Shown here in pieces: positions 26,603 through 35,395 of a stretch of 55,742 nucleotides of DNA (position 1 is its first letter; each line of letters starts with the position of its first letter). The notes under the pieces are model-generated. The model made no database searches, was not told the DNA's origin, and saw only the letters and a program-made list of their open reading frames with translations. Origin of the DNA: Bacteroidota bacterium (GTDB lineage: Bacteria > Bacteroidota > Bacteroidia > Chitinophagales > Chitinophagaceae); assembly GCA_947460595.1 (NCBI GenBank), contig CANHGS010000023.1, positions 1-55,742 of the forward strand, given 5' to 3'. The translations under genes were made by a program, and so were the position numbers.

Positions 26603-27925
26603 ATGCAATTGAATCAGAGCCATGTAGCCAATATTTTAGAAAATCTTTCTATTAAGTCCCTAAATCCTATGCAGGAAAGGGGCTCGCAAGCCATATTGGA
26701 TAAGGTAGACACGCTATTATTGTCACCTACAGGGTCTGGAAAAACGTTGGCATTTTTATTGGCTGTTGAAGCCCTTTTAGACAAGCAAGTCAATTTTGTT
26801 CAGTGTTTAATTCTAACTCCTTCTAGAGAATTAGCCATACAAATTGAGCAGGTTTGGAAGAAAATGCAAACAGGATTCAAAGTTAATTGCTGTTATGGTG
26901 GTCATGATATGCAAACAGAGATTCAGAATTTAGTGGAACCGCCAGCCTTATTAATTGGAACGCCTGGTAGAATTGCAGACCATTTTAAAAGAGAAAGACT
27001 ATCTCTAGATAAGATCAAAGTAATGGTATTGGATGAATTTGATAAGTCATTGGCACTTGGTTTTGAGGATGAAATGGGATTTGTAATTGGAGAAATACCC
27101 AATTTGTCAAAAAGGGTTTTGGTATCGGCCACAGCTTCAATTGCCATTCCCGAATTTACCGGTGTCAAAGACTTATTTGTACTTGACTTTATGGATAAAG
27201 ATGCAGAAGAGCAATTAAATCTTCAATTGGTCGTATCGCCTAGCAAGGACAAGGTAGAAAGGTTGTACCAACTGCTTTGTTATATTGGAAATGAGTCTAC
27301 CATTATTTTCTGCAACCATCGAGACGCGGTAGAGCGCACTTCTCAGTTATTACAGGAGAAAGGAATTAGTAATGCGGCTTTTCATGGGGGAATGGAGCAA
27401 ATGCAAAGAGAACAAACCCTTATACAATTTAGAAATGGATCTGTTCAATTTTTAGTGGCTACAGATCTTGCTGCTAGGGGACTAGATATTCCTGAAATTA
27501 AGCACGTTATTCATTATCATCTTCCTTCTACCCAGGCTGAATTTACCCATAGAAATGGAAGAACGGCTAGGATGCATGCCACTGGAACTGCTTATTTACT
27601 CATGCACCAAGAAGAGCCAAAGCCTTATTACTTGCGTGAAATATTTGTTCCACTTGAATTGCCTGCTAAGCTTAAGCCACCTAAGCCTGCTAGTTTTGCA
27701 ACAATATATATCAATGGTGGTAAAAAGGACAAGCTCAATAAAGTAGATATTGTAGGATTCTTTTTGCAACAGGGAAAATTAGAAAAAGATGATATAGGCT
27801 TAATTGTGGTCAAAGACTTCAATTCCTTTGTAGCCGTGAAGAAAACAAAAGTGAATTCCTTTTTAAAATTGGTGGAAAATTTGAAAATTAAAGGAACCAA
27901 ATATAAAATTGTTATAGCTAAATAA
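26603..27925 (+). CDS. DEAD-box RNA helicase with DbpA-type RNA-binding tail
   Basis: A 440-residue ATP-dependent RNA helicase. Motifs in order: Q motif LNPMQERG, Walker A SPTGSGKT, PSRELA, TPGR, motif II DEFD instead of DEAD, SAT, and motif VI HRNGRTAR instead of HRIGRTGR. The last 75 residues (YINGGKKDKLNKVDIVGFF, then DIGLIVVKDFNSFVAV) match the DbpA RNA-binding domain, which in E. coli directs the enzyme to 23S rRNA, so a role in ribosome assembly is inferred. The start is placed at ATG 26603, three bases after the promoter box; a longer frame from 26498 is unlikely. The stop codon overlaps the convergent VF530 gene by eight bases. Confidence 0.93.
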   Translation: MQLNQSHVANILENLSIKSLNPMQERGSQAILDKVDTLLLSPTGSGKTLAFLLAVEALLDKQVNFVQCLILTPSRELAIQIEQVWKKMQTGFKVNCCYGGHDMQTEIQNLVEPPALLIGTPGRIADHFKRERLSLDKIKVMVLDEFDKSLALGFEDEMGFVIGEIPNLSKRVLVSATASIAIPEFTGVKDLFVLDFMDKDAEEQLNLQLVVSPSKDKVERLYQLLCYIGNESTIIFCNHRDAVERTSQLLQEKGISNAAFHGGMEQMQREQTLIQFRNGSVQFLVATDLAARGLDIPEIKHVIHYHLPSTQAEFTHRNGRTARMHATGTAYLLMHQEEPKPYYLREIFVPLELPAKLKPPKPASFATIYINGGKKDKLNKVDIVGFFLQQGKLEKDDIGLIVVKDFNSFVAVKKTKVNSFLKLVENLKIKGTKYKIVIAK

Positions 27926-28151
27926 CTGTTAGGTTCAGGTAACTTTCAATATATAGTTGTTCTACTTTTGCCCTAGCCCAAGGTGTTTTTCTCAAAAATT
28001 TCAAACTGGACTGAATACTTGGATTATCCAAAAAACAATTAATTCGGATTCTATTGCCCAATTCTTCCCAACCATAATGGTTGGCTAGAAAAGTTACAAT
28101 TACTTCTAAGGTTTTACCGTGTAATGGGTCTTTTTGTTTTGGGCTTTCCAT
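27918..28151 (-). CDS. VF530-type (DUF2132) DNA-binding protein
   Basis: A 77-residue protein of the VF530 family, known from a solution structure of the Vibrio fischeri member with DNA-binding properties. The conserved core is unmistakable: KDPLHGKTLEVIVTFLANHY, GWEELGNRIRINCF, NPSIQSSLKFLRKTPWAR and KVEQLYIE. It is full length for the family. The cellular role is not known. The gene overlaps the helicase stop by eight bases tail to tail and diverges from the penicillin acylase gene. Confidence 0.9.
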   Translation of the reverse strand: MESPKQKDPLHGKTLEVIVTFLANHYGWEELGNRIRINCFLDNPSIQSSLKFLRKTPWARAKVEQLYIESYLNLTVI

Positions 28152-28205
28152 ATTCTGGTCTTGGTCAACTGAAAATTAGGTATTTTTATCCAACAAAATA
28201 GGGCC

Positions 28206-30674
28206 ATGAGAATTCTTCCATTCATTACTTCCACTGCCATTACCATTGGATTGGTATTGGTCTTGAATATGCAAATACCACTTGGTGCTAGTAAAACGCC
28301 TAAGTTGGGTTATTTTCTTTCTCCGCAACAAGGTTTCTGGCAAAATGCAGAACCCACCAATAGTTCTTTTAACGCCCAAATTAGTACAAGGGGATTAAAA
28401 AATAAGGTTGATGTATATATGGATGAGCGTTTGGTGCCACATATCTATGCCCAGAATGATTTAGACGCCTACTATGTACAAGGTTTTTTACACGCCAAGT
28501 TTAGACTCTGGCAAATGGAATTTCAAACCTATGTGGCATCTGGAAGGCTCTCTGAAATTTTAGGGGATAGCAAACTAGATATTGACCGTTATTTCCGCAG
28601 AATGGGCATGGTCTATGGTGCAGAACAAACTATGGCCAAGATGGACAATGACCGTGAAATGCAGGCCACTGTTGATGCTTACACTGAAGGCGTGAATGCG
28701 TACATCAAATTATTAAAACCGGAAGACCTTCCTTTTGAATACAAATTACTAGATTATCGCCCTGAGAATTGGACCCCACTAAAGACCTATTTATTCTTGA
28801 TGTTCATGTCTTATGACTTATCTGGAAGAGGGGTTTCCTCAGATTTGAAAATGACTAATGCCCGAGATTACCTGGGTTTTGAATCCTTTAACCAACTTTT
28901 TCCCAATATCCAAGATTCCTTAGATCCTATATTGCCGGCATCAACTATCTATGGTAAACCCAGCATCATACCTATTGAACCTATCACAACTGATTCACTT
29001 TATTTGCACCAAGTAACATCAACTTTGAACGTGATTGCCCCACCAGCTCCCAACAAGAATAATGGAAGCAATAACTGGGCAGTCTCTGGTAAGAAGACTA
29101 GGTCTGGCAGACCCATATTGTGTAACGATCCCCACCTAGGGTTAAATCTTCCCTCTCTTTGGTATGAAGTGCAAATAAGTACGCCAACCCACAATACCTA
29201 TGGTGCAAGCTTTCCAGGTTCACCTGCGGTGATTATTGGATTTAATGATAGTATAGCTTGGGGTGTTACCAATGCTGGTAGAGACGTGTTTGATTATTAT
29301 GATATGCGTTTCAGGGATACCACCATGAAGGAATACTGGTACAATGGTGCTTGGAAAAAAGCAGAGCAAAGGGTAGAAGTGATTAAAATAAAAGGTAAGC
29401 CTGATAGGGAAGAAAAAATTGCCATGACGGTTTATGGACCTGTTATGTATGATCATAGTTATAGCAATGAAAGTACCAATGGTAGAAGTTTAGCGGTTGC
29501 TTGGACAGCCAATATTGCAGGTAATGGGTTGCAAACATTTTATAAATTAAATAGAGCTAAAAATTTTGAGGATTATCAAACAGCTATCAGCAATTGGTGG
29601 TGTCCAGGTCAGAATTTTGCATTTGCTTCAAAATCGGGCGATATAGCCATCAAGCAACAAGGCTCATTTGTTGCCAGATGGAATAGGCAGGGTGATTTTA
29701 TTATGCCAGGTTCAGATAGTAGTTACAATTGGCAGGGATTCATACCTGAGAATGAGCATCCAATGGTGAAGAACCCCACAAGAGAATTTGTGAGTAGTGC
29801 CAATCAAATGGCAACTGATTCTAGCTATCCCTATTATTTAGGTGGCGCATCGGCATTCCCAATATATAGAGGGGTCATCATCAATCGAAAATTGGCTGTT
29901 TTAAATGATATTACTACCACTGATATGCAAATGCTTCAAATGGAAAATGTGAATGTATTTGCAGAAATGGCAAGGCCAGTATTATTGAAATATATAAATG
30001 AATCCAAACTTACAACAGCACAGAAAAAATATATTGATATTCTCAAGAATTGGAACCTTAGAAATGATATTACAGAACAGGGGATAACGGTATTTAACAA
30101 TATATGGGATAGTTTAGAAAATGTGGTTTGGAAAGACGATTTTCAAAAAGCTAGTAAACCCATGTCCTGGCCTGAATCTTCTACCTTATTAGAGCACTTG
30201 CTCAAAGACAGTGTCTATGGTTATGCGGACAATATTTTAACCACTAATACCACTGAATCTATTCAAGATGCAGTTATGGAGGCAATTGCTAAAGCTTCTA
30301 CAGCTTTGGACAAGATGGTATCAGACGGCAAGAAACTGGATTGGGGTGCCTATAAAGATACCAAAGTAGAACATTTGTTGAAAATACCCGCCTTAAGCAG
30401 TTTGCACTTACCCATTGGAGGTGGTGAGAATTGTATCAATGCTACCGGAACAAACCATGGTCCCAGTTGGCGTATGATTGTTCAAATGACAGATGTTATT
30501 GAAGCGTATGGCGTATATCCGGGAGGACAGAATGGAAATCCGGGTAGTAAATTCTATGATAATTTTATCAATAGTTGGGCTGCTGGTAAATACTATCGTT
30601 TACTTTTTGTCTCTAAGGAGGATGTAGCAAAACAAGAAAAAATTAAATGGCATATCGCATTTATTAATGAATAA
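28206..30674 (+). CDS. Penicillin acylase family protein (peptidase S45)
   Basis: An 822-residue N-terminal nucleophile hydrolase precursor. It has an N-terminal signal or anchor helix (FITSTAITIGLVLVLNMQIP), then the alpha chain with DVYMDERLVPHIYAQND and AYYVQGFLHAKFRLWQME. The self-cleavage and catalytic Ser is Ser288 in NNGSNNWAVSG, preceded by Gly287. The beta chain shows NDPHLGLNLPSLWYEV, GASFPGSPAVIIGFND and AWGVTNAGRDVFDYY. Family members cleave amide bonds in penicillins, acyl-homoserine lactones or other N-acyl compounds; the real substrate here is unknown. The protein is probably periplasmic. A small membrane protein gene follows after nine bases. Confidence 0.93.
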   Translation: MRILPFITSTAITIGLVLVLNMQIPLGASKTPKLGYFLSPQQGFWQNAEPTNSSFNAQISTRGLKNKVDVYMDERLVPHIYAQNDLDAYYVQGFLHAKFRLWQMEFQTYVASGRLSEILGDSKLDIDRYFRRMGMVYGAEQTMAKMDNDREMQATVDAYTEGVNAYIKLLKPEDLPFEYKLLDYRPENWTPLKTYLFLMFMSYDLSGRGVSSDLKMTNARDYLGFESFNQLFPNIQDSLDPILPASTIYGKPSIIPIEPITTDSLYLHQVTSTLNVIAPPAPNKNNGSNNWAVSGKKTRSGRPILCNDPHLGLNLPSLWYEVQISTPTHNTYGASFPGSPAVIIGFNDSIAWGVTNAGRDVFDYYDMRFRDTTMKEYWYNGAWKKAEQRVEVIKIKGKPDREEKIAMTVYGPVMYDHSYSNESTNGRSLAVAWTANIAGNGLQTFYKLNRAKNFEDYQTAISNWWCPGQNFAFASKSGDIAIKQQGSFVARWNRQGDFIMPGSDSSYNWQGFIPENEHPMVKNPTREFVSSANQMATDSSYPYYLGGASAFPIYRGVIINRKLAVLNDITTTDMQMLQMENVNVFAEMARPVLLKYINESKLTTAQKKYIDILKNWNLRNDITEQGITVFNNIWDSLENVVWKDDFQKASKPMSWPESSTLLEHLLKDSVYGYADNILTTNTTESIQDAVMEAIAKASTALDKMVSDGKKLDWGAYKDTKVEHLLKIPALSSLHLPIGGGENCINATGTNHGPSWRMIVQMTDVIEAYGVYPGGQNGNPGSKFYDNFINSWAAGKYYRLLFVSKEDVAKQEKIKWHIAFINE

Positions 30675-30683
30675 AATAACCGT

Positions 30684-31040
30684 ATGAAATTTATAACCGC
30701 ATTCTTTTTAACTGGATTTTTAGGCTTTGTAATTGGGCTATTTACTAATCTGCCTTGGTGGTCATTTGTGTTTACTTCCTTTATAGTTGCCACAGCAGTA
30801 CACCAAAAACCTGGAAAAGCTTTTATGTCTGGTTTTCTAGGTTTATTTCTATTATGGGGAGTATTGGCTATTTTAAAAGATAATGCCAATGAACATATTT
30901 TGAGTACCAAAGTGGCCAAATTGTTCCCTTTAGGAGGGTCTTATCTATTATTAATTTTCATTACCGCTTTCCTTGGAGGATTAGTTAGTGGACTTGCAGC
31001 AACTTCTGGAAGTACTTTTAGGAAATCTACACTGGATTAA
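30684..31040 (+). CDS. Small integral membrane protein, function unknown
   Basis: A 118-residue protein, mostly hydrophobic, with about four predicted transmembrane helices (residues 2-20, 24-41, 48-63 and 82-105) and a short charged loop DNANEHILSTKVAK. I recognise no family. It lies nine bases after the penicillin acylase gene on the same strand, so it is likely cotranscribed and could be accessory to it. The long, regular hydrophobic pattern and the tight spacing support a real gene. Confidence 0.75.
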   Translation: MKFITAFFLTGFLGFVIGLFTNLPWWSFVFTSFIVATAVHQKPGKAFMSGFLGLFLLWGVLAILKDNANEHILSTKVAKLFPLGGSYLLLIFITAFLGGLVSGLAATSGSTFRKSTLD

Positions 31041-31108
31041 TATTATAAACAATCGTTAAAGCCCGGTTTTTTTACATGAGTGGGAATGCCTTTATTGCTT
31101 CAGGTAAG

Positions 31109-31116
31109 TATTTTCG
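31109..31116 (+). promoter_or_regulatory. Possible -7 box of the DUF5686 gene (TATTTTCG)
   Basis: TATTTTCG differs by one base from TAnnTTTG and lies 15 bases before the ATG at 31132. Confidence 0.35.
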
Positions 31117-31131
31117 TTATAATTCCCACTT

Positions 31132-33600
31132 ATGCAAAACCAATACTTTAGGCATCTACTTCTTTCTATTCTTATTGTATCCTGTTTTCAATTAGCTCAG
31201 GCTGCTACTATTTCAGGTATAGTGCGTGAAGCCAATGGTCAGCCACTGCCATTTGCTTCAGTGATGATTAAGGGGAGTTCCAAAGGCACTACCGCCAATG
31301 CTAAGGGGTATTATTCGTTTCAAGTAGATATGGGTAATCTGGTTTTGGTAGCGCAGCATATTGGACATCAATCAGTTGAAAAACAAGTACTGGTTGGTTC
31401 AGAAGATATAAAGATTGATTTTGAATTAATATTACAACGCTATGACCTAAAAGAAGTGGTAGTGACTTCAGGGGCTGAAGATCCAGCCTATGCCATTATA
31501 AGAAAAGCTATAGCAAGTAGGGAAGCGCATTTGAAAGAAATAAAACGATTTCAATGTGAGGTTTATTTAAAAGGTCAGTTACAACTCAGGAATTATCCAA
31601 AGAAGTTTATGGGAAAAACCGTTGACTTTGAAGACGGTGATACTAGTAAAAAGAAAATGATATTCTTGTCTGAATCCGTTGTAAGATATTCTGTACAAGA
31701 ACCCCTTTCTAGGAAAACAGAAGTGCTTTCTTCAAAAGTGGGTGGTCAAAGTGATGGATTTGGATTTGCCAATCCTCAGATTATTTCTTTGTATGAAAAT
31801 ATCATCTCTTTGGGTAGGGGATTGAATCCTAGAGGTTTTGTGTCACCAATTGCCAATAGCGCTTTGTCTTTTTACAAATACCATTTTGAAGGTACATTTT
31901 TTGAGAATGGAAAAGAGATTAGCAGGATTAAAGTGACCCCTAAAAGAAAATTTGAACCATTATTCTCTGGTTATATTAATATAGTAGAAGACGATTGGCG
32001 TATTCAAGCTGTTCAATTAAAAGTACTGAAAGAACAAGGAATGCAATTACTAGATACCCTAGGATTAGAGCAGCTTTATGTTCCAGTCTCTAATAAAGCA
32101 TGGGTAATCAAGTCTCAGGTATTATATCCTTCAGGGAAATTTTTTGGATTTGATTTTTGGGGAAATTTCTTACAGGTCTATGATAAGTTTGACCTTGACC
32201 CTAAATTCAAACGTAAGTTTTTTGATAATACCGTTTTGAAATTTGAAGATAGTGCCAATAAAAAGACCATGGCATATTGGGATAGTATTAGACCAATTCC
32301 TTTGATTGTAGAAGAGCAGAAAACCTATAAGAAATTAGATAGTTTAGAAGAGATTAGAAAGAATCCACATTATACGGATTCATTAGATAAAAGAAGAAAC
32401 AAGTTTGGATTAGCGGGGCTTTTGTTAACAGGATTGAATTTTGGAAACACTAAGCATAAATCATCCATTAGCATTAATCCACTAATTAGAAGTTTATATT
32501 ACAATACGGTTGAGGGTGGCGTATTGCAACTATCTATGGATTATAACAAGGGCTTTAAAGGACGAGAAGCCATTTCTATTAGCCCAATTATTAGATATGG
32601 TATGGCTAACCAACATTGGAATGGTTCTTTGTCATTTAATTATACCTATGGGAAAAAGTATCGGAAAAATCTTTCTATTTCTGGTGGTTCAGATGTTTTT
32701 CAGTTTAATAATGCGGCCCCCATTTTACCTATCTTGAATAGTATTGTAACATTGAGGAATGAGTATAATTATATGAAGATTTATGAAGCTGGATTCTTCA
32801 AACTTAGATTTGACGCGGATGCTGGGAATGGATTAAGTGTTGGTGCTGAATTTCAATTCCAGAATAGAAGACCATTAGAAAATCTGCCAGACCTTCCTAG
32901 ATGGAAAGACTATCCCAATAGGGACTTTACTCCAAATTATCCTACTGAAATTACTAGTACCAATATGGTAGCTAATAAGGCTAGTATATTGTCATTCTCA
33001 TTGCGCTGGAGACCAGGGGCTAGGTATATTGAATTTCCAGATCAAAAAGTAAATATTGGTTCAAGGTATCCTGTATTTAATGCTAGTATTACAACTGGGT
33101 TAGAGGGATTTCTTGGAAGCAGTGTGAATTATACCAAATGGCGATTTAGTATCAATGATAATTTGAACCTAAAGTTGGCAGGAAGATTAAATTACAATTT
33201 CACTTTGTCAGGATTTTTGAATAACCAAAAAACCTTTATTCCAGATTATTTACATTATCAAGGTAATCAGCTATCCTTTGCTAGTAATTTCTTGAATAGT
33301 TTTCAATTGGCTCCTTATTACCAATATAGTAATCATGCAAATTTTAATGCCAGTGGCCACATTGAGTATCATTTAAATGGATTGTTGACCAATAAGATTC
33401 CTGGGTTTAAAAAATTAAATTGGTTTTTTGTAACAGGCGCAAGCGCATTGCATATTGCTCCAGATCAACAGTGGCTAGAAACTTATTTTGGTATTGAAAA
33501 TATATTCAAAGTCATCAGGATTGACTTTGTTCAAGGTTTTGAAAAATCCGGGTCCAAACCTTCTGGATTTAGATTAACATTACCATTGGTTTCAAGATAG
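31132..33600 (+). CDS. DUF5686 outer-membrane protein with carboxypeptidase-regulatory-like domain
   Basis: An 822-residue protein with signal peptide (HLLLSILIVSCFQLAQA). Residues about 25-110 are the beta-sandwich CarboxypepD_reg-like domain (ISGIVREANGQPLPFASVMI, then GTTANAKGYYSF). The rest matches DUF5686, including DPAYAIIRKAIASREAHLKEI, FSGYINIVEDDWRIQAVQLKV and a C-terminal half of alternating beta-strands ending RLTLPLVSR, suggesting an outer-membrane barrel. Found throughout Bacteroidota; the function is not established. The large beta-rich C-terminus resembles TonB-dependent receptors but there is no plug domain, so it should not be called a receptor. Confidence 0.88.
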   Translation: MQNQYFRHLLLSILIVSCFQLAQAATISGIVREANGQPLPFASVMIKGSSKGTTANAKGYYSFQVDMGNLVLVAQHIGHQSVEKQVLVGSEDIKIDFELILQRYDLKEVVVTSGAEDPAYAIIRKAIASREAHLKEIKRFQCEVYLKGQLQLRNYPKKFMGKTVDFEDGDTSKKKMIFLSESVVRYSVQEPLSRKTEVLSSKVGGQSDGFGFANPQIISLYENIISLGRGLNPRGFVSPIANSALSFYKYHFEGTFFENGKEISRIKVTPKRKFEPLFSGYINIVEDDWRIQAVQLKVLKEQGMQLLDTLGLEQLYVPVSNKAWVIKSQVLYPSGKFFGFDFWGNFLQVYDKFDLDPKFKRKFFDNTVLKFEDSANKKTMAYWDSIRPIPLIVEEQKTYKKLDSLEEIRKNPHYTDSLDKRRNKFGLAGLLLTGLNFGNTKHKSSISINPLIRSLYYNTVEGGVLQLSMDYNKGFKGREAISISPIIRYGMANQHWNGSLSFNYTYGKKYRKNLSISGGSDVFQFNNAAPILPILNSIVTLRNEYNYMKIYEAGFFKLRFDADAGNGLSVGAEFQFQNRRPLENLPDLPRWKDYPNRDFTPNYPTEITSTNMVANKASILSFSLRWRPGARYIEFPDQKVNIGSRYPVFNASITTGLEGFLGSSVNYTKWRFSINDNLNLKLAGRLNYNFTLSGFLNNQKTFIPDYLHYQGNQLSFASNFLNSFQLAPYYQYSNHANFNASGHIEYHLNGLLTNKIPGFKKLNWFFVTGASALHIAPDQQWLETYFGIENIFKVIRIDFVQGFEKSGSKPSGFRLTLPLVSR

Positions 33601-33633
33601 TTTAGCTACTAAATTGTAATTCCAAGGTTTTTG

Positions 33634-33641
33634 TATCTTTG
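33634..33641 (+). promoter_or_regulatory. Promoter -7 box of trhO (TATCTTTG)
   Basis: TATCTTTG is a full consensus match. The transcript would start near 33646, leaving a leader of about 70 bases before the chosen ATG, longer than most here. Confidence 0.6.
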
Positions 33642-33687
33642 CATAGATATTTTGGTTGCCCTGCAAGCAGCTCCCATTAAACATGGA

Positions 33688-33704
33688 ACATCCTTCAAGG
33701 ATGT
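33688..33704. promoter_or_regulatory. 17-base perfect palindrome in the trhO leader
   Basis: ACATCCTT-C-AAGGATGT is a perfect inverted repeat inside the transcribed leader, ending 14 bases before the ATG. It could fold as an RNA hairpin near the ribosome site or be a protein-binding operator. Confidence 0.4.
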
Positions 33705-33718
33705 CTAAAATTTCTTTT

Positions 33719-34747
33719 ATGCCCGTATTACACAACCGCGTGAACAACGAGGAGCTCAAACAGCGCCTTATGGAAGAAACTGAACCGCGGATGACTATTA
33801 GTTTTTACCAGTATTTTCCTAATACCAATCCTTTGGAGTACCGTAACATGCTGTATAAAGCATTGAATACCCTCCAAGTTTTTGGCAGAATTTATGTTGC
33901 CAAAGAGGGAATCAATGCCCAAATCAGCGTTCCAAGCTCCAATTTTGAAGCCTTTAAATCCTTTTTGTATAGTGTAGAATACCTCAATGGATTAAGGCTC
34001 AATATTGCAGTTGATGATGATGGAAAGAGTTTCTGGGTTTTAAAAATTAAAGTCCGTGAAAAGATTGTAGCAGATGGTATTGAAGATCAAAGCTTTAGTA
34101 TGGAAAACAAGGGTAAATATGTGAATGCTGCCCAGATGAATGCCTTGATAGATCAGCCTAATACCATATTAATTGACATGCGCAATCATTATGAGTATGA
34201 AGTGGGACATTTTGAAAAAGCCTTAGAAGTTCCATCAGATACCTTTAGGGAACAATTACCCATGACAATTGACATGATTAAGGGCAATGAAGACAAAAAC
34301 ATTGTCATGTATTGCACGGGGGGTATTAGGTGTGAAAAAGCCAGTGCTTATTTAAAACACCAAGGGTTTAATAATGTATTTCATTTGGAGGGAGGTATTA
34401 TCAATTATGCCAAACAGGCCAAAGAAATGGGACTAACACCCAAATTTATAGGAAAAAACTTCGTATTTGATAACCGTTTGGGAGAAAGAATTACTAATGA
34501 CATCATAGCACATTGCCACCAGTGTGGGGCAGTTTGTGATACCCATACTAATTGTGCCAATGACGGTTGTCACCTTTTGTTTATCCAATGCGCTGCATGT
34601 GCGGATTCATATAAAGGCTGTTGTAGTGACCCGTGTAAGGAAACCCTTGATTTGCCCCTAGAGAGGCAAAAAGCTATTCGTCAAGGGCAAGATAACGGGC
34701 AACATATTTTCAATAAAAGCAGGCAAAGGCTCCGTCCTAGATTATAA
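33719..34747 (+). CDS. trhO: tRNA uridine-34 hydroxylase (rhodanese domain)
   Basis: A 342-residue TrhO (YceA) protein, which hydroxylates uridine 34 of certain tRNAs as the first step towards 5-carboxymethoxy- or methoxyuridine. It starts [20 protein letters not shown], nearly as E. coli YceA does, which is why I chose ATG 33719 over TTG 33656. It then shows [21 protein letters not shown] and [19 protein letters not shown]. The rhodanese domain has the active-site loop [17 protein letters not shown] Cys-rich C-terminus (HCHQCG, CANDGC, CAAC, CCSDPC) probably binds zinc. It has its own promoter and no operon partners. Confidence 0.95.
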   Translation: MPVLHNRVNNEELKQRLMEETEPRMTISFYQYFPNTNPLEYRNMLYKALNTLQVFGRIYVAKEGINAQISVPSSNFEAFKSFLYSVEYLNGLRLNIAVDDDGKSFWVLKIKVREKIVADGIEDQSFSMENKGKYVNAAQMNALIDQPNTILIDMRNHYEYEVGHFEKALEVPSDTFREQLPMTIDMIKGNEDKNIVMYCTGGIRCEKASAYLKHQGFNNVFHLEGGIINYAKQAKEMGLTPKFIGKNFVFDNRLGERITNDIIAHCHQCGAVCDTHTNCANDGCHLLFIQCAACADSYKGCCSDPCKETLDLPLERQKAIRQGQDNGQHIFNKSRQRLRPRL

Positions 34748-34820
34748 ACTGGCTACAAAATGCCATTCAGTTAAAATTTTGAATTGAATTTATTAGGTTA
34801 GTTATATTGCAACTATTACT

Positions 34821-35363
34821 GTGAGAAAAGCTGCATCATTCATATTATTATTTTGTATGATAATTTATTTGGGAGGTTACCAAATAATAAGTGCGTGCTA
34901 TAGGCTTGAATTAAAAATAGAAGCGCATAATTATCTTACATCTAATCTGACGGAAGAATATCTATCTATTTTTCAATTTGATGTGAAAGATGGAATTGTA
35001 CAAGCAACGTCTTTTGAATGGGAGGAAGATGGTAAAGAATTTAAGTATAAGAATAATATGTATGATGTTGTTCAAATAAAAGAAAATAACAATCAAATAA
35101 TAGTCTATTGCTATAATGACAGTGGAGAAAGCAGACTTGAAAAACATTTAGATCAAATACACCAACAACAAAACAATCCTAAGGCAAGTGCTACTACTGC
35201 ATTTCAAAAATTAATTTCATTGAGTTTTGAATCTGTTAAGAATCATGATATGTATTTGGTTCCAAGTAAATTAAGATTCAAATACAAAGAATATGATGAA
35301 TCTGTACTTCTGCATCATCTAGAAATTACGGCTCCGCCACCTGATGAGTTGATTGAAAGTTAA
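34821..35363 (+). CDS. Hypothetical envelope protein next to a TonB-dependent receptor
   Basis: A 180-residue protein starting at GTG 34821. Residues 5-27 form a hydrophobic signal or anchor helix (AASFILLFCMIIYLGGYQII), so the rest should face the periplasm. The remainder is charged and includes a Gln/Asn patch (HQQQNN) and a Pro-rich end APPPDEL. I recognise no domain. It lies 32 bases before a TonB-dependent receptor on the same strand, so the two are probably cotranscribed. The conserved-looking pairing suggests it helps the receptor, but there is no direct evidence. Confidence 0.7.
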   Translation: MRKAASFILLFCMIIYLGGYQIISACYRLELKIEAHNYLTSNLTEEYLSIFQFDVKDGIVQATSFEWEEDGKEFKYKNNMYDVVQIKENNNQIIVYCYNDSGESRLEKHLDQIHQQQNNPKASATTAFQKLISLSFESVKNHDMYLVPSKLRFKYKEYDESVLLHHLEITAPPPDELIES

Positions 35364-35395
35364 ATTCAATCATTTTCACATCTAAACTTTTTTAA

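Noticed and set aside
33656..33718. Longer TTG start of trhO
   Set aside because: E. coli TrhO begins MPVLHNR, which matches the ATG at 33719; the extra residues include the leader palindrome.
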